64,000 nucleotides of DNA. Source: Streptomyces sp. Alt3 (GTDB lineage: Bacteria; Actinomycetota; Actinomycetes; Streptomycetales; Streptomycetaceae). This document shows positions 8,677 to 17,928 of the stretch, one piece after another. The stretch spans positions 186,001 to 250,000 of the forward strand of contig NZ_CP120983.1 in assembly GCF_030719215.1 (NCBI RefSeq). Direction: 5' to 3'. Each line of letters opens with the position of its first letter. Position 1 is the stretch's first letter. The notes beneath the pieces were generated by a model. It worked only from the letters and a program-made list of their open reading frames with translations, did not search any database and was not told the origin of the DNA. The position numbers and the translations under genes are program-made.

Positions 8677-9054
8677 ATGATCGCTGAACTGCAGTGTGTG
8701 GTGCTGGACTGCGCCGACCCGGCCGGTCTGGCCAGGTTCTACGCGGCCGTGCTGGGAGGGGAGAGGGACCGGCCCGACGGACGCTGGGCTCTTGGTGAGG
8801 GCTGGTCAACGGTACACACTCCGGCCGGGCCGGTGCTCTGCTTCCAGCGGGTCGCGGAGTACGTCCCTCCGCTGTGGCCGGATCCTGCCCGCCCGCAGCA
8901 GTTCCACCTGGACTTCGCCGTCCCCGATCTCGACCGAGCCCACGAGCAGGTGGTCGCGCTCGGGGCGACCGTGCTGGACGAGGACGGCGGCGGCCGGAGC
9001 TGGCGGGTGTTCACGGATCCCGCCGGACATCCGTTCTGCCTGGTACGCCACTGA
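8677..9054 (+). CDS. VOC (glyoxalase/bleomycin-resistance) fold protein
   Basis: A 125-residue protein with two beta-alpha-beta-beta-beta modules: VVLDCADPAGLARFYAAVLG (first) and FHLDFAVPDLDRAHEQVVAL with VFTDPAGHPFCLVRH (second). This is the glyoxalase-like VOC domain common in actinobacteria. Such proteins bind metals or small molecules; the substrate is unknown. ATG 8677 is preferred because AGGA is spaced 8 bases before it; ATG 8668 would add MQI. The last coding bases are partly duplicated just downstream. Confidence 0.82.
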   Translation: MIAELQCVVLDCADPAGLARFYAAVLGGERDRPDGRWALGEGWSTVHTPAGPVLCFQRVAEYVPPLWPDPARPQQFHLDFAVPDLDRAHEQVVALGATVLDEDGGGRSWRVFTDPAGHPFCLVRH

Positions 9055-9084
9055 CCGCAGGCACCCGTTTCGCCTGGTACGCCA

Positions 9085-9128
9085 CCGGCCCCGGGCACCC
9101 GGACGACGGTCCGGGCACCCGGGGCCGG
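9085..9128. terminator. Long inverted repeat between convergent genes
   Basis: CCGGCCCCGGG and CCGGAC on the left pair with GTCCGG and CCCGGGGCCGG on the right, around a 4-base loop and one small internal loop. It lies between the convergent VOC gene and the gene at 9131-9472, so it can stop transcription from both sides. There is no T-tract, as is usual for Streptomyces terminators. Confidence 0.75.
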
Positions 9129-9130
9129 GG

Positions 9131-9472
9131 TCAGCGGCTGATCAGCGCCAGGGCGGCGCAGGCGCCGCCCACCGCGCCGACGGTCAGGACGGACACCGCG
9201 ACACAGCGGGCCCTGAGACGGTCGTAGCGTTCGGTGTACTCGCCCCGGAGTTCCACCGCGCGGCCGGCGATCCTGGTCAGCGTCTCCCGGCAGAGCTCCA
9301 CCCTGTCCGCCACATAGACGCGTTCGACGTCCTCCCGCTGCGCGGTGGTCAGCCAGGGCAGGGAGCCCGTGAAGCGGCGCGCCTGCCGACGGGCCTCCTC
9401 GACCTCGGCGTTCCAGAGCAGGTAGCCCTCCACCTGAGCCAGGCCCCGGGCGCTCTCCTTGTCCGGTTCCAT
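9131..9472 (-). CDS. Hypothetical protein with C-terminal membrane helix
   Basis: A 113-residue protein. Residues 1-85 are helical and charged (SLPWLTTAQREDVERVYV is the most distinctive stretch), and residues about 90-110 form a single membrane helix at the C-terminus. This suggests a tail-anchored cytoplasmic protein. No domain is recognised. It lies 36 bp downstream of the stand-alone ctaD gene on the same strand, which suggests co-transcription and a possible link to the oxidase. GGAGG precedes the ATG by 5 bases. Confidence 0.7.
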   Translation of the reverse strand: MEPDKESARGLAQVEGYLLWNAEVEEARRQARRFTGSLPWLTTAQREDVERVYVADRVELCRETLTRIAGRAVELRGEYTERYDRLRARCVAVSVLTVGAVGGACAALALISR

Positions 9473-9508
9473 GCGGTCCTCCTCTCCTCGAACCGGTGTC
9501 CGGAGCCC

Positions 9509-11239
9509 CTATTCCTGCTTGTCCCCGGGAGCCACCGTGACGGACTCGTGAGGACGGTTCGTCGCGTCCTCCAGGGCTCGGATCGAGGGGTAGTGCAGGT
9601 CGAACGCCGGCGATTCCGAGCGGATCCGGGGAAGCGTCAGGAAGTTGTGCCGGGGCGGCGGGCACGACGTCGCCCATTCGAGGGAGCGACCGTAGCCCCA
9701 AGGGTCGTCGGCCTCGATCTTCTTGCCGTACTTGGCGGTCTTCCAGACGTTGTACAGGAACGGAAGCATCGACAGTCCGAGCAGGAACGAGGAGATCGAC
9801 GAGATCGTGTTCAGCGTGGTGAATCCGTCGGCGGCGAGGTAGTCCGCGTAACGCCGCGGCATACCCTCGGCGCCCAGCCAGTGCTGCACCAGGAAGGTGC
9901 CGTGGAAACCGATGAACAGCGTCCAGAACGTCATTTTCCCGAGCCGCTCGTCCAGCATCCTGCCGGTGAACTTCGGCCACCAGAAGTGGAATCCGGCGAA
10001 CATCGCGAAGACCACGGTGCCGAAGACGACGTAGTGGAAGTGCGCGACGACGAAGTACGAGTCGGAGACCTCGAAGTCCAGCGGCGGCGAGGCCAGGATC
10101 ACGCCGGTCAGACCACCGAAGAGGAAGGTGACGAGGAAGCCCACCGACCAGAGCATCGGTGTCTCGAAGGACAGCGAACCCTTCCACATCGTGCCGATCC
10201 AGTTGAAGAACTTCACCCCGGTCGGCACCGCGATGAGGAACGTCATGAAGGAGAAGAACGGCAACAGAACCCCGCCGGTGACATACATGTGGTGCGCCCA
10301 CACCGTCACCGAAAGGCCGGCGATGGCGATCGTCGCGGCGACCAGACCGACGTAACCGAAGATGGGCTTGCGGCTGAACACAGGGATGATCTCGGAAACG
10401 ATGCCGAAGAACGGCAGGGCGATGATGTACACCTCAGGATGGCCGAAGAACCAGAAAAGGTGCTGCCAGAGCAGGGCGCCGCCGTTGGCGGGGTCGAAGA
10501 TCTGCGCACCGAATTTGCGGTCCGCCTCCAGTGCGAGCAGTGCCGCGGCCAGAACGGGGAATGCCAGCAGGACCAGGACGCCGGTCAGCAGGACGTTCCA
10601 GGTGAAGATCGGCATGCGGAACATGGTCATGCCGGGTGCGCGCATGCAGATGATCGTGGTGATGAAGTTGACCGAACCGAGGATCGTGCCGAAGCCGGAG
10701 AAGGCCAGCCCCATGATCCACAGGTCGGCGCCCACTCCAGGGGAACGGACCGCGTCGGTGAGCGGGGAGTAGGCGAACCAGCCGAAGTCGGCCGCTCCCT
10801 GCGGGGTGAGGAATCCGGCCACGGCGATGAGCGAGCCGAAGAGGTACAGCCAGTACGCGAACATGTTCAGCCGCGGGAACGCCACGTCGGGCGCGCCGAT
10901 CTGCAGCGGCATGATCCAGTTCGCGAATCCTGCGAACAGCGGCGTCGCGAACATCAGCAGCATGATCGTGCCGTGCATCGTGAAGGCCTGGTTGAACTGC
11001 TCGTTCGAGACGATCTGTGTACCCGGACGGGCCAGCTCGGCACGCATGACGAGCGCGAGGACACCACCGACGAGGAAGAAGGCGAAGGAGGTGCCCAGAT
11101 ACAGCGTGCCGATCGTCTTGTGGTCGGTGGTGGTCAGCCACGTGATGACCACGTTGCCCGGCTGCCGACGCCGTACAGGCAGTTCGTCCTGGTAGGCGTC
11201 ATCGGCTTCCGCCGATACTGCGGGACCCCTCGTCGTCAC
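9509..11239 (-). CDS. ctaD: Cytochrome c oxidase subunit I
   Basis: A 576-residue, twelve-helix haem-copper oxidase subunit that reduces oxygen at the membrane. Seen are [11 protein letters not shown] at the start, [10 protein letters not shown], the CuB region [10 protein letters not shown], and AHFHYVVFG with the haem ligands; the length is normal. The GTG at 11239 has AAGGAG 7 bases upstream. The usual neighbours ctaC, ctaE, ctaF and the qcr genes are absent, so this looks like a second, stand-alone copy. The one co-directional neighbour is a small tail-anchored protein. Confidence 0.93.
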   Translation of the reverse strand: MTTRGPAVSAEADDAYQDELPVRRRQPGNVVITWLTTTDHKTIGTLYLGTSFAFFLVGGVLALVMRAELARPGTQIVSNEQFNQAFTMHGTIMLLMFATPLFAGFANWIMPLQIGAPDVAFPRLNMFAYWLYLFGSLIAVAGFLTPQGAADFGWFAYSPLTDAVRSPGVGADLWIMGLAFSGFGTILGSVNFITTIICMRAPGMTMFRMPIFTWNVLLTGVLVLLAFPVLAAALLALEADRKFGAQIFDPANGGALLWQHLFWFFGHPEVYIIALPFFGIVSEIIPVFSRKPIFGYVGLVAATIAIAGLSVTVWAHHMYVTGGVLLPFFSFMTFLIAVPTGVKFFNWIGTMWKGSLSFETPMLWSVGFLVTFLFGGLTGVILASPPLDFEVSDSYFVVAHFHYVVFGTVVFAMFAGFHFWWPKFTGRMLDERLGKMTFWTLFIGFHGTFLVQHWLGAEGMPRRYADYLAADGFTTLNTISSISSFLLGLSMLPFLYNVWKTAKYGKKIEADDPWGYGRSLEWATSCPPPRHNFLTLPRIRSESPAFDLHYPSIRALEDATNRPHESVTVAPGDKQE

Positions 11240-11422
11240 TGCGGCACTCCTTCGGTCGACGGCCGGTTGCTGACTCGGCGACCAGGATGGACTCCCTGCG
11301 GCAGTACCGCAGGTCATCTCCGTGCGCACTGCACCAGTGGCTGGCAAAGGACACTCCACTGGCCGAAGGGCGTGATGCCCGTGTTGACGAGCCCATCCCC
11401 CTTCCGGGCCCCCGCCGCAGGC

Positions 11423-11974
11423 TCAGGCCTTGGCCCAGTCCCGCAGCGCCTTGGGTGACGGGAAATCGGCGACGTTCTTGTCGAGGGGGTCGTCGGTGTA
11501 CTGGTGGATACGCCAGTCGGCGTCGATCCGCGGTGCGGCCGCCTTGCCGTAGTCGGCGATCCAGAGCCCGTCGCCGGCGTAGGAGCTGGTGTCGTGCTTG
11601 GTCCAGAAGGAGCGGTTGCAGTAGAGGAGCACACGGTGATGAGGCCTCAGTCTTTTCACCTCGCGGATGAAGCGGTCCTTGTCCGCACTGCTCGCGCGCG
11701 TGCCCTCCCCTGTCTTTTCCCAGTCGACGGCGAGGAGGTCTCCCTCCTTCTCCGGGGTCTTCTCCACGAAGTACTCCGCCTGGTCCTTCGCGTGTCCGGG
11801 CCAGAGGAAGTGGTAGAAGCCGACGACGCACTCGGCGTCCCTGACGCGTTTCACCTGACTTTTCAGCCGTGGATTGACGTAGGAGCGGCCCTCCGTCGAC
11901 TTGACGAAGACGAAGTCCAGACCGTCCGTGTCGAATTCCGTCTGGTAGGCGCTGACATCGATTCCGTGCAGCAC
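11423..11974 (-). CDS. GH25-type lysozyme-like protein without signal peptide
   Basis: A 183-residue glycoside hydrolase family 25 domain, the fold of N-acetylmuramidases. HGIDVSAYQ at the N-terminus, FVFVKSTEG, VVGFYHFLWPG, the catalytic LAVDWEK (Asp-x-Glu) and LWIADYG are all present, so the active site looks intact. No export signal is visible, even if translation started at the upstream ATG (12022). The GTG at 11974 is chosen because GGAGGT stands 7 bases before it. It may act in the cytoplasm, be released on lysis, or have a non-classical export route. Confidence 0.8.
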   Translation of the reverse strand: MLHGIDVSAYQTEFDTDGLDFVFVKSTEGRSYVNPRLKSQVKRVRDAECVVGFYHFLWPGHAKDQAEYFVEKTPEKEGDLLAVDWEKTGEGTRASSADKDRFIREVKRLRPHHRVLLYCNRSFWTKHDTSSYAGDGLWIADYGKAAAPRIDADWRIHQYTDDPLDKNVADFPSPKALRDWAKA

Positions 11975-12163
11975 GGGCGCCACCTCCAAGTGAGACCTTG
12001 TGATTCCGCTTGCCACTCGCATACCTGCCCAGCGGGGTCTCTCCCATCCTCCGCCCTGCTGCAGAACCGATTCGGCAGCCGGAATAGTGTCCGCTCCCCC
12101 GGGGTTGGTGATCCGGCGAGACTCCCTTTCACTCGAGGCACTCCGCATCGGAAGGTCGGATTC

Positions 12164-12823
12164 ATGAAGATCGGCATCATCGGGGCAGGAAACATCGGCG
12201 GCAATCTCGTCCGGCGCCTCACGGCTCTGGGGCACGACGTCTCCGTCGCCAACTCGCGCGGGCCCGAAACGCTCAAGGCTCTGGCCGAGGAGACCGGGGC
12301 GACTGCGGTCACGGCCTCGGAGACGGCGCGGGGAGCCCGGATCGTCGTGGTGACCGTCCCTCTCAAAGCCGTCCCGGATCTGCCCTCGGGCATTCTCGAC
12401 GGAGCGGCGAAGGACGTCGCCGTCATCGACACGGGCAACTACTACCCTCAGCAGCGTGACGGACGTATCTCCGCCATCGAGGACGGGCTGGCGGAGAGCC
12501 GCTGGACCGAGAAGCAGATCGGCCGCGCCGTGGTCAAGGCGTTCAACGGCACCTACGCCCAGGACATCCTGGACAGGGGCACCCCGCAGGGCACACCCGG
12601 GCGGCAGGCCCTTCCGGTCGCCGGCGACGACCCGGCGGCCAAGCAGGCGGTCCGTGACCTGATCGACGAGCTGGGCTTCGACACCGTCGACGCGGGAGGC
12701 ATCGACGAGTCCTGGCGCCAGCAGCCGGGCACGCCCGTGTACGGAAACCGGGGTGACGCGGAAGCCATCACCAAGGCCCTGGCCGACGCGTCCCCCGAGC
12801 GCACCGCCGACTGGCGCGCCTGA
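12164..12823 (+). CDS. NADPH-dependent F420 reductase-like NAD(P)-binding protein
   Basis: A 219-residue Rossmann protein. The N-terminal GIIGAGNIGGNLVRRL is the dinucleotide-binding loop, followed by the NSRGPE basic patch that selects NADP. VVVTVPLKAVPDLP and VIDTGNYYPQQRDG match the F420-NADP oxidoreductase / ProC-like family. No F420-binding residue can be proved from sequence alone, and related members act as NADP-dependent reductases of other substrates. The ATG at 12164 has GGAAGG upstream. A perfect hairpin follows the gene. Confidence 0.78.
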   Translation: MKIGIIGAGNIGGNLVRRLTALGHDVSVANSRGPETLKALAEETGATAVTASETARGARIVVVTVPLKAVPDLPSGILDGAAKDVAVIDTGNYYPQQRDGRISAIEDGLAESRWTEKQIGRAVVKAFNGTYAQDILDRGTPQGTPGRQALPVAGDDPAAKQAVRDLIDELGFDTVDAGGIDESWRQQPGTPVYGNRGDAEAITKALADASPERTADWRA

Positions 12824-12831
12824 CCGGTGCG

Positions 12832-12859
12832 GCGCCGCACCCGTGATCGGGTGCGGCGC
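12832..12859. terminator. Perfect 11-bp hairpin terminator
   Basis: GCGCCGCACCC and GGGTGCGGCGC form an uninterrupted stem with a 6-base loop (GTGATC). It lies 8 bp after the reductase gene and 33 bp from the convergent radical SAM gene, so it can serve both strands. Confidence 0.85.
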
Positions 12860-12892
12860 GACGGGGTCCGCGCTCCCGGGCCGTGGAAGGAG

Positions 12893-14251
12893 TCACTGCT
12901 CGGGCGGCAGGCTGTCCATGAAGGAGCTGACGGAGAAGACGGCGCGCCCCGCGCCCGCCGGGCCGTATCCGGGAGGGGACGACAGGCCGTACTCCTCCAT
13001 CGTCGAACGGTAGGCGTCGAGCAGCCTGATGTGGTACTCGAGCGGCGCACCGTCGGGGTTGGTCCTGCCCAGGGGGGTCGTGGGCTCGGGGCACCATGTG
13101 GTGAAGCGCGGGGTGATGCCGTGCGACATGAAGAAGCGCAGGCCCTCGGTGGTCGAGGCGATGGCCTCGTCGACGGTCGTGAACCCGACGGGCTCGGCCA
13201 TCTCCACGCCGGCGACGAAGTTGGGAATCACGTTGCGGGCGCCGAAGACCTCGGCGGAGTCGAGGATGCGGCGGTGCCACTCGTCGCGGCCGACGTAGCG
13301 TTCCTTGCCCGGGCAGTACAGCTCGAACAGCCGGCGGTCCCACACCTCGTAGTTGGGGTGATAGATCTGCACGCCGTAGTCGTGGAAGCGCTGGACGTCG
13401 GCCTTGGGCAGCGCCTGGGCGACGACCTTTCCGGTCCAGCGCCCCGGGAAGCGTTCCTCGATCGCCTTGGCGTACTGCCCGTAGAAGTCCGCCTCGTCGC
13501 GGCCCTGGATGTGCGAGGTGATGGCACCACCGGTGAGCGTGTACGCGGTGGTGGTCCGCGCCGTGTCGTGGCGGTCGATGATCTCGAGCGCCTCCAGGAC
13601 CTCCTCCACGTCCTTGACGCCCGTGTAAGGGCGGCCCGCGGCCTTCTGCTGGCGCCAGTTGTGGTTGATGTCGCAGTACTGGCATTCCTCCTTGGCGCCG
13701 AAGTACTGGCAGACGCGGAAGACCGTGAGGTAGATCAGGTAGCCCCACTGGATGGTGGGCGCCACCTCCATGACGGACTTGCCGTTGGCGAGGGTGTGGC
13801 GGTAGTAGTCCGGCATCGGGGGCAGGCCCACGTCGGAGATGCGGATCCCGTCGAGGTGGAGCCCGAGGACACCGTCGGGTCCCGCGGCGACGCGGTACGG
13901 CGAGGCGGGGTTGACGCGCACCGACACCACTGTGCGGCGGAGGTCGTACGGGCCGCCGGTGAGGACGATCTCCTCGGGCGGGCGGCGCAGTGCGGCCTCG
14001 CCGAGCTCGGGCAGGGTGCCGTGGTCGAAGGAGAAGATGAAGTACGACTTGGGCTTGACGTCGCCGTGCTCGTTGTCGCTCAGCGCGGAGTCGTCGAACG
14101 CCATGCCGCCGCGCAGCAGGTCCTCCTTCAGGACTGCCTCTCTCGGAACGTGCGGGAACTGTTCCATGAGCCGCTCCACCAGACGCGTCCGCTCGCCGGT
14201 CACAGCAGCGGGAGTGGTGCGGGTGCGGCCGGGTTCACTACGGGTCGGCAT
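12893..14251 (-). CDS. Radical SAM protein with non-standard cysteine spacing
   Basis: A 452-residue protein. FRVCQYFGAKEECQYCD (about residue 170) gives a C-x8-C-x2-C motif rather than the usual C-x3-C-x2-C for the iron-sulfur cluster. Other radical SAM elements are seen: TAYTLTGGAITSHI (the GGE-like strand), DYGVQIYHPNYEVWD, and ARNVIPNFVAGVEM. The product and substrate are unknown. The ATG at 14251 has GAGGAG 8 bases upstream. It is divergent from an SRPBCC protein, and a paired repeat lies between the two starts. Confidence 0.78.
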   Translation of the reverse strand: MPTRSEPGRTRTTPAAVTGERTRLVERLMEQFPHVPREAVLKEDLLRGGMAFDDSALSDNEHGDVKPKSYFIFSFDHGTLPELGEAALRRPPEEIVLTGGPYDLRRTVVSVRVNPASPYRVAAGPDGVLGLHLDGIRISDVGLPPMPDYYRHTLANGKSVMEVAPTIQWGYLIYLTVFRVCQYFGAKEECQYCDINHNWRQQKAAGRPYTGVKDVEEVLEALEIIDRHDTARTTTAYTLTGGAITSHIQGRDEADFYGQYAKAIEERFPGRWTGKVVAQALPKADVQRFHDYGVQIYHPNYEVWDRRLFELYCPGKERYVGRDEWHRRILDSAEVFGARNVIPNFVAGVEMAEPVGFTTVDEAIASTTEGLRFFMSHGITPRFTTWCPEPTTPLGRTNPDGAPLEYHIRLLDAYRSTMEEYGLSSPPGYGPAGAGRAVFSVSSFMDSLPPEQ

Positions 14252-14278
14252 GTGCGGGCTCCTCGGGTCCGGTGTCCT

Positions 14279-14320
14279 GGTCGTTGTTGCGTGTACGACA
14301 CACTGTCCAACGAACCAGTA
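14279..14320. promoter_or_regulatory. Inverted repeat between radical SAM and SRPBCC genes
   Basis: CTGGTCGTTG and CAACGAACCAG are inverted copies with one unpaired base, separated by about 21 bases. The intervening stretch holds GTGTACGACAC. The site lies in the divergent intergenic region and could bind a dimeric regulator. No regulator gene is adjacent, so this is a candidate only. Confidence 0.35.
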
Positions 14321-14394
14321 TCGCCAACCGTTCGCAGATGATCCGCCCGGCTTGCGGGAGACGCCCCGGTCGGCCGGGGGCAAGGAGACTTCTC

Positions 14395-14937
14395 ATGCCT
14401 CGCACGATGTCCGTATCGGACAGCATCCTGATCCGCATGGCGCCGTCGGCCGTGTACGCGGAACTGAGCGACCCGACCGCGATGGGACGCTGGAGTCCGG
14501 AGAACAGGGGTGCGAAGGTGCTCGGGGAGCGCCGGGGCGCTCATGTCGGCATGGTCTTCGAGGGGCGGAACAAGCGCGGCTCCTTCCGGTGGACGACGAA
14601 GTGCACGGTGACGGCCGCCGATCCGGGTGAGCGGTTCGCTTTTCGCGTGCACGCGATCGGGGCGCGCCGCCCGCTCCTGCCCGGGGCGATCGCGCTGTGG
14701 GAGTACCGGTTCGAGCCGGTCGACGGCTTCACCCGTGTCACGGAGACGTGGACGGACAACCGGCGGTCGTGGCCCGATTTCATCGCCAACGCCTTCGACC
14801 GGGTCGCGACGCGGGGGCACACGTTCGCCGAGTTCCAGCGCCGGAACATCCGCACGACGCTGGAGCGTCTCAAGGCGGTGCTGGAGCAGGACGGCTCCGA
14901 GGAGGTCCACGTGGACCACGGGCCGGATCGTGCGTGA
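14395..14937 (+). CDS. SRPBCC/START-like ligand-binding protein
   Basis: A 180-residue protein of the polyketide cyclase/SRPBCC fold: SVSDSILIRMAPSAVYAELS, then the Trp-containing MGRWSPENRG, and a long C-terminal helix NIRTTLERLKAVLEQ. This fold has a deep hydrophobic pocket and can bind lipids or aromatic ligands. The divergent radical SAM gene suggests a shared metabolite, but that is inference. AAGGAGA precedes the ATG by 6 bases. Confidence 0.78.
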   Translation: MPRTMSVSDSILIRMAPSAVYAELSDPTAMGRWSPENRGAKVLGERRGAHVGMVFEGRNKRGSFRWTTKCTVTAADPGERFAFRVHAIGARRPLLPGAIALWEYRFEPVDGFTRVTETWTDNRRSWPDFIANAFDRVATRGHTFAEFQRRNIRTTLERLKAVLEQDGSEEVHVDHGPDRA

Positions 14938-15053
14938 GGCGTGAGACGGGGCCGAGTCTCCGGACACGTGTCGAGGAGCGGACCCGCTGCGGTGCCCGGC
15001 GCGCCCGGCGTCCGGGGAATTGCCGGTCGCGCCGGGCCCGCCGCGCAGGGCGG

Positions 15054-15884
15054 TCAGCGCGCGGCCGTCGGCACCACCTCACCCGAGAGCGGCAGACCCA
15101 GGCCCGCCACGGCACGGGAGACCAGTCGGGCCATCTCGACGGCGCCCCGCTCCTGGAAGTGGGTGTTGTCCTGCACACCGTCGGGGAAGTTGGGGTACTG
15201 CCCGGCGTCCAGCCAGAGGAACACCCCCTTGGACGCCTCCACCCCGATCCCGTCGAGGTAGGAACGGCTGGCCGCCGAGAGGTCGACGAGCGCCGCGTTC
15301 TCCTCGCGCGCCACGGCCTTCGCCGCGTCCACGTACGCCGGGAAGGAGACGTTGAACTTCCCGGTGGACGCGTTGTACGAGCGGCGCGACACGGGGGTCA
15401 CCACGACGGGAGTCGCGCCCAGCGCACGGGTCGCACGGATGTAGTCGTTGCGCAGGTACTCCTTGTAGTCGGCGGGGGGTGTGTACCGCTCGGCGTTGCC
15501 GACGGTGGCGTCGTTGTGCCCGAACTGGACGAAGAGGTAGTCGCCGGGCCTGATCACCGCTTGGATCGCGGCCAGCCGGCCCTGTTCGATGAAGGACCGC
15601 GAACTTCGCCCGCCGATGGCACGGTTGGCGACGGTGATGCGGGAGGTGAAGTACGACGACAGTTTCTGGCCCCAGCCGGCCTGCGGGTGGTATCCGGAGC
15701 TGTACGTCTGCGCGGTGGAGTCGCTCGCGATGTACACGGTCCCCGTGGCTGCCGCCGCACTTCCGGCGGCAGAGGCGCTGCCGGGAAGACCCAGCGCGCC
15801 TGTGACGCCGGCACCGAGCGCACCGGCGGCACCGAGGAGGAGGCGTCTGCGGGTGGTGTCGCTGTTCACTGCTGATCGGCTCAT
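15054..15884 (-). CDS. Tat-exported rhamnogalacturonan acetylesterase-like SGNH hydrolase
   Basis: A 276-residue GDSL/SGNH esterase. The N-terminus has the Tat motif TRRRLLLGAAGA and a signal ending near SASAAG. The blocks are YIASDSTAQTY (nucleophile Ser), NRAIGGRSSRSF, VQFGHND and VQDNTHFQERGA (Asp/His). The arrangement matches rhamnogalacturonan acetylesterases (CE12), which remove acetyl groups from pectin. This fits the L-rhamnose operon 3 kb away on the other strand: de-acetylation outside, rhamnose use inside. No pectin lyase is in the window. Confidence 0.85.
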   Translation of the reverse strand: MSRSAVNSDTTRRRLLLGAAGALGAGVTGALGLPGSASAAGSAAAATGTVYIASDSTAQTYSSGYHPQAGWGQKLSSYFTSRITVANRAIGGRSSRSFIEQGRLAAIQAVIRPGDYLFVQFGHNDATVGNAERYTPPADYKEYLRNDYIRATRALGATPVVVTPVSRRSYNASTGKFNVSFPAYVDAAKAVAREENAALVDLSAASRSYLDGIGVEASKGVFLWLDAGQYPNFPDGVQDNTHFQERGAVEMARLVSRAVAGLGLPLSGEVVPTAAR

Positions 15885-15994
15885 CCGACCGTCCCTCCGG
15901 GAGAATTCAGCAGGGTCGGATTGCAGTGGCAGCAGGGACGGCGAAAGGTTGCCGGGTCATCGCCGCCGTTGCCGTCGGCCGGGACCCGGCGGGT

Positions 15995-16855
15995 TCAGGC
16001 TGTGCCGGGCCCGTTCGTCGCCCAGTGCGGAGGCCGGGCCAGGGAATCCGGCAGCTTCGTGGCGGCGTTGCCTCTCGCGGCGTTCACCTGGGCCTGCGTG
16101 AGGAAGAGAGCACCGGTGAGATCGGCGCCGGAGAGGTCCGCGTCACGGAGGTCGGCACCGATGAGTTCTGCCCGGCGGAGATCGGCTCCGCGCAGATCGG
16201 CGGCGATGAGGTAGGCCCCTCGGAGTTCGGCACCGCGCAGGTCGGCGCCCTTGAGCCGGGCCCCGACGAGATCGGCTCCCCGCCGGCTGCGCGTGCCACG
16301 CCGGGAAACGGTGGCGCGTTCGAGTTCGCCGGCACGCAGCAGCAGGGAGGCGGCCCTGTCCCGGTGCGCGGACACGTCCAGATCCGCGAGTTCACCGGCA
16401 GGCAGGCGGGTGAGGTGTTCGGTGGTGGCGAGGACATCGCGGAGGTCTGCGTACAGACGCTCGGCGGCCGGCAGGGTGAGAGCCTCGGTCAGGTACCGCA
16501 GCAGTTCGTGAAGCTGGCGCATCACGGGGAAGACCTGGAACATCTGCTGGGCGGTGTCGGGGGCCGACCGCCAGTCCCGGCCCCCGTAGGTTTCCTGGGA
16601 GACCTTCTGGCCCGCGCCGAAGCAGTCGTACACGGTGCAGCCGGTGAAGCCTTCGGGACGCAGCCGGGCATGTATGCCGCAGCGGAAGTCGTCGGCGAGG
16701 TTGGGGCACGGGGTCCCCGCATCCTTGTCGATCGCGAAGTCCGCCGACGCCGTCAACGTCAGCGCGACACAGCAGAGTCCGAAGCAGTTGGCGCAGTCGG
16801 CGCGCAGATCTTCCGGCTCGGTGACGGCCGGGGCGGTCGGGTCGTGGTCGGGCAC
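15995..16855 (-). CDS. Cys-rich protein with C-terminal pentapeptide repeats
   Basis: A 286-residue protein. Residues about 15-85 hold a cysteine pattern, [32 protein letters not shown], that looks like a metal- or iron-sulfur-binding module. A helical middle follows, and residues about 190-265 are A(D/N)LxxA-type pentapeptide repeats ([20 protein letters not shown]) forming a right-handed quadrilateral helix. Function is unknown. The GTG at 16855 has GGAGG 7 bases before it; the frame continues upstream with no better start. Confidence 0.75.
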   Translation of the reverse strand: MPDHDPTAPAVTEPEDLRADCANCFGLCCVALTLTASADFAIDKDAGTPCPNLADDFRCGIHARLRPEGFTGCTVYDCFGAGQKVSQETYGGRDWRSAPDTAQQMFQVFPVMRQLHELLRYLTEALTLPAAERLYADLRDVLATTEHLTRLPAGELADLDVSAHRDRAASLLLRAGELERATVSRRGTRSRRGADLVGARLKGADLRGAELRGAYLIAADLRGADLRRAELIGADLRDADLSGADLTGALFLTQAQVNAARGNAATKLPDSLARPPHWATNGPGTA

Positions 16856-16984
16856 GTGCCTGGTCCTCCGATGTGCGGTGTCCACCAAGCTTACGGGCGT
16901 GCGGAACGGCCTCGGTACGGCGTCTGTCGGTGGCCGGGCGCACACTTGACCGCAGAACTCGGCACGGTGAAGAGGGGGCAGGGT

Positions 16985-17464
16985 GTGAGCGCGTCGCAGG
17001 AGAAAGGGTTCGAGCCCGCCACCGGCGACGGTCCCGAGATCCCGGAGGGCGACGAGGTCCGCGCCGCGGAGGTGCGGACCGCCTTCGAGGGGATGCTTCA
17101 GATCAGACGGCTGACCCGTGCGGATCTCGCGGATCCCGGGGGTGTTCCGGCCCCGTGGGAGCTGAACAGGCCGCTGCGGGCCGTGGCGTTGGCGCTGGAG
17201 GCGGCGGGGGTTCCCCCTTCTGCTGTCGGCACGTCCGGTGAACGCACCGCCTCGGGCTACCGCGTGTGTGACGGCGAGGCGCCTGGTTCGGTGCGGGTCG
17301 AATGGGCCGGCCCGCCGGGCAGCGGAGCGACGCACGACGAGGAGGAGGCGCTGGCCCGTTGTGCCACGGTCCTGCGGCGGATGGGCTGGACGGCGCTGAT
17401 GTACCGCGGACCGCGGCGACGGCGCTTTCTCGAGGTCGAGGCACCGCCCTCGGTTCCTTCCTGA
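16985..17464 (+). CDS. Hypothetical protein, about 159 residues
   Basis: Not recognised. It begins with a short acidic stretch ([13 protein letters not shown]), has a middle that may be a small alpha/beta domain ([20 protein letters not shown]), and ends [16 protein letters not shown]. No signal peptide or membrane helix is seen. The codon use is typical of its neighbours. The GTG at 16985 has a GAGGGGG-type site about 7-9 bases upstream. It is divergent from the pentapeptide-repeat gene. Confidence 0.65.
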   Translation: MSASQEKGFEPATGDGPEIPEGDEVRAAEVRTAFEGMLQIRRLTRADLADPGGVPAPWELNRPLRAVALALEAAGVPPSAVGTSGERTASGYRVCDGEAPGSVRVEWAGPPGSGATHDEEEALARCATVLRRMGWTALMYRGPRRRRFLEVEAPPSVPS

Positions 17465-17527
17465 ACCCACTGTCAGACCCATGAGCAATGCTTGACGGTC
17501 CGACACCTCTGACCGGGAGATGCTGAG

Positions 17528-17755
17528 ATGCACCAAGCTGAAATCGCCGCGGCTCAGGCGTACATCCGTCTGATGGCCGCCACCCGCGCCGCCCTCGCCG
17601 ACCCGAACGGGGCACCGCTGTACATGCCGCTGCTCACCTCGCCGATGGAGGAGGCCGACGAGGCCCTGCGGTGCGCCGGTCTGACGGGCAACGAGGACAG
17701 GCTCTTCGCTCTCGTGAGGGACCTGCAGCCGAGCCTGACGGGTTCTGATCGCTGA
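17528..17755 (+). CDS. Hypothetical protein, 75 residues
   Basis: A small, mostly helical protein starting [16 protein letters not shown] with two predicted helices ([16 protein letters not shown] and [20 protein letters not shown]). No family is recognised. It sits 63 bp after the gene at 16985-17464 on the same strand, so the two may be co-transcribed. GGGAGATG lies before the ATG. It could be a small regulator or structural protein; the sequence does not decide. Confidence 0.6.
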   Translation: MHQAEIAAAQAYIRLMAATRAALADPNGAPLYMPLLTSPMEEADEALRCAGLTGNEDRLFALVRDLQPSLTGSDR

Positions 17756-17888
17756 CGGGTTCCCTGCGCCGGCCGTCTCCGGTCGCGTGGTGCTCGATCG
17801 CCACACCGCCCGTCCGCGGCCACCGACCGCTCGCCCCGGCCGTCGCGTCGGACGGCCCGGGCCCGGTGACAGCCGCCTGCCGCCGTGA

Positions 17889-17911
17889 TGGGCCGCCCTT
17901 CGGGGCGCCCA
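17889..17911. terminator. GC-rich hairpin between convergent genes
   Basis: TGGGCCGCCC and GGGCGCCCA form an imperfect stem with a short CTTCG-type loop. It lies between the gene ending at 17755 and the convergent SRPBCC gene ending at 17929. One or two internal mismatches make it weaker than the other hairpins here. Confidence 0.5.
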
Positions 17912-17928
17912 CCGCGGCGGTCCGCCGG

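Noticed and set aside
8696..11458. A plus-strand open frame of 920 codons opposite ctaD
   Set aside because: It is antisense to ctaD, which has all oxidase motifs. The translation is Arg/Glu/His-rich low complexity.
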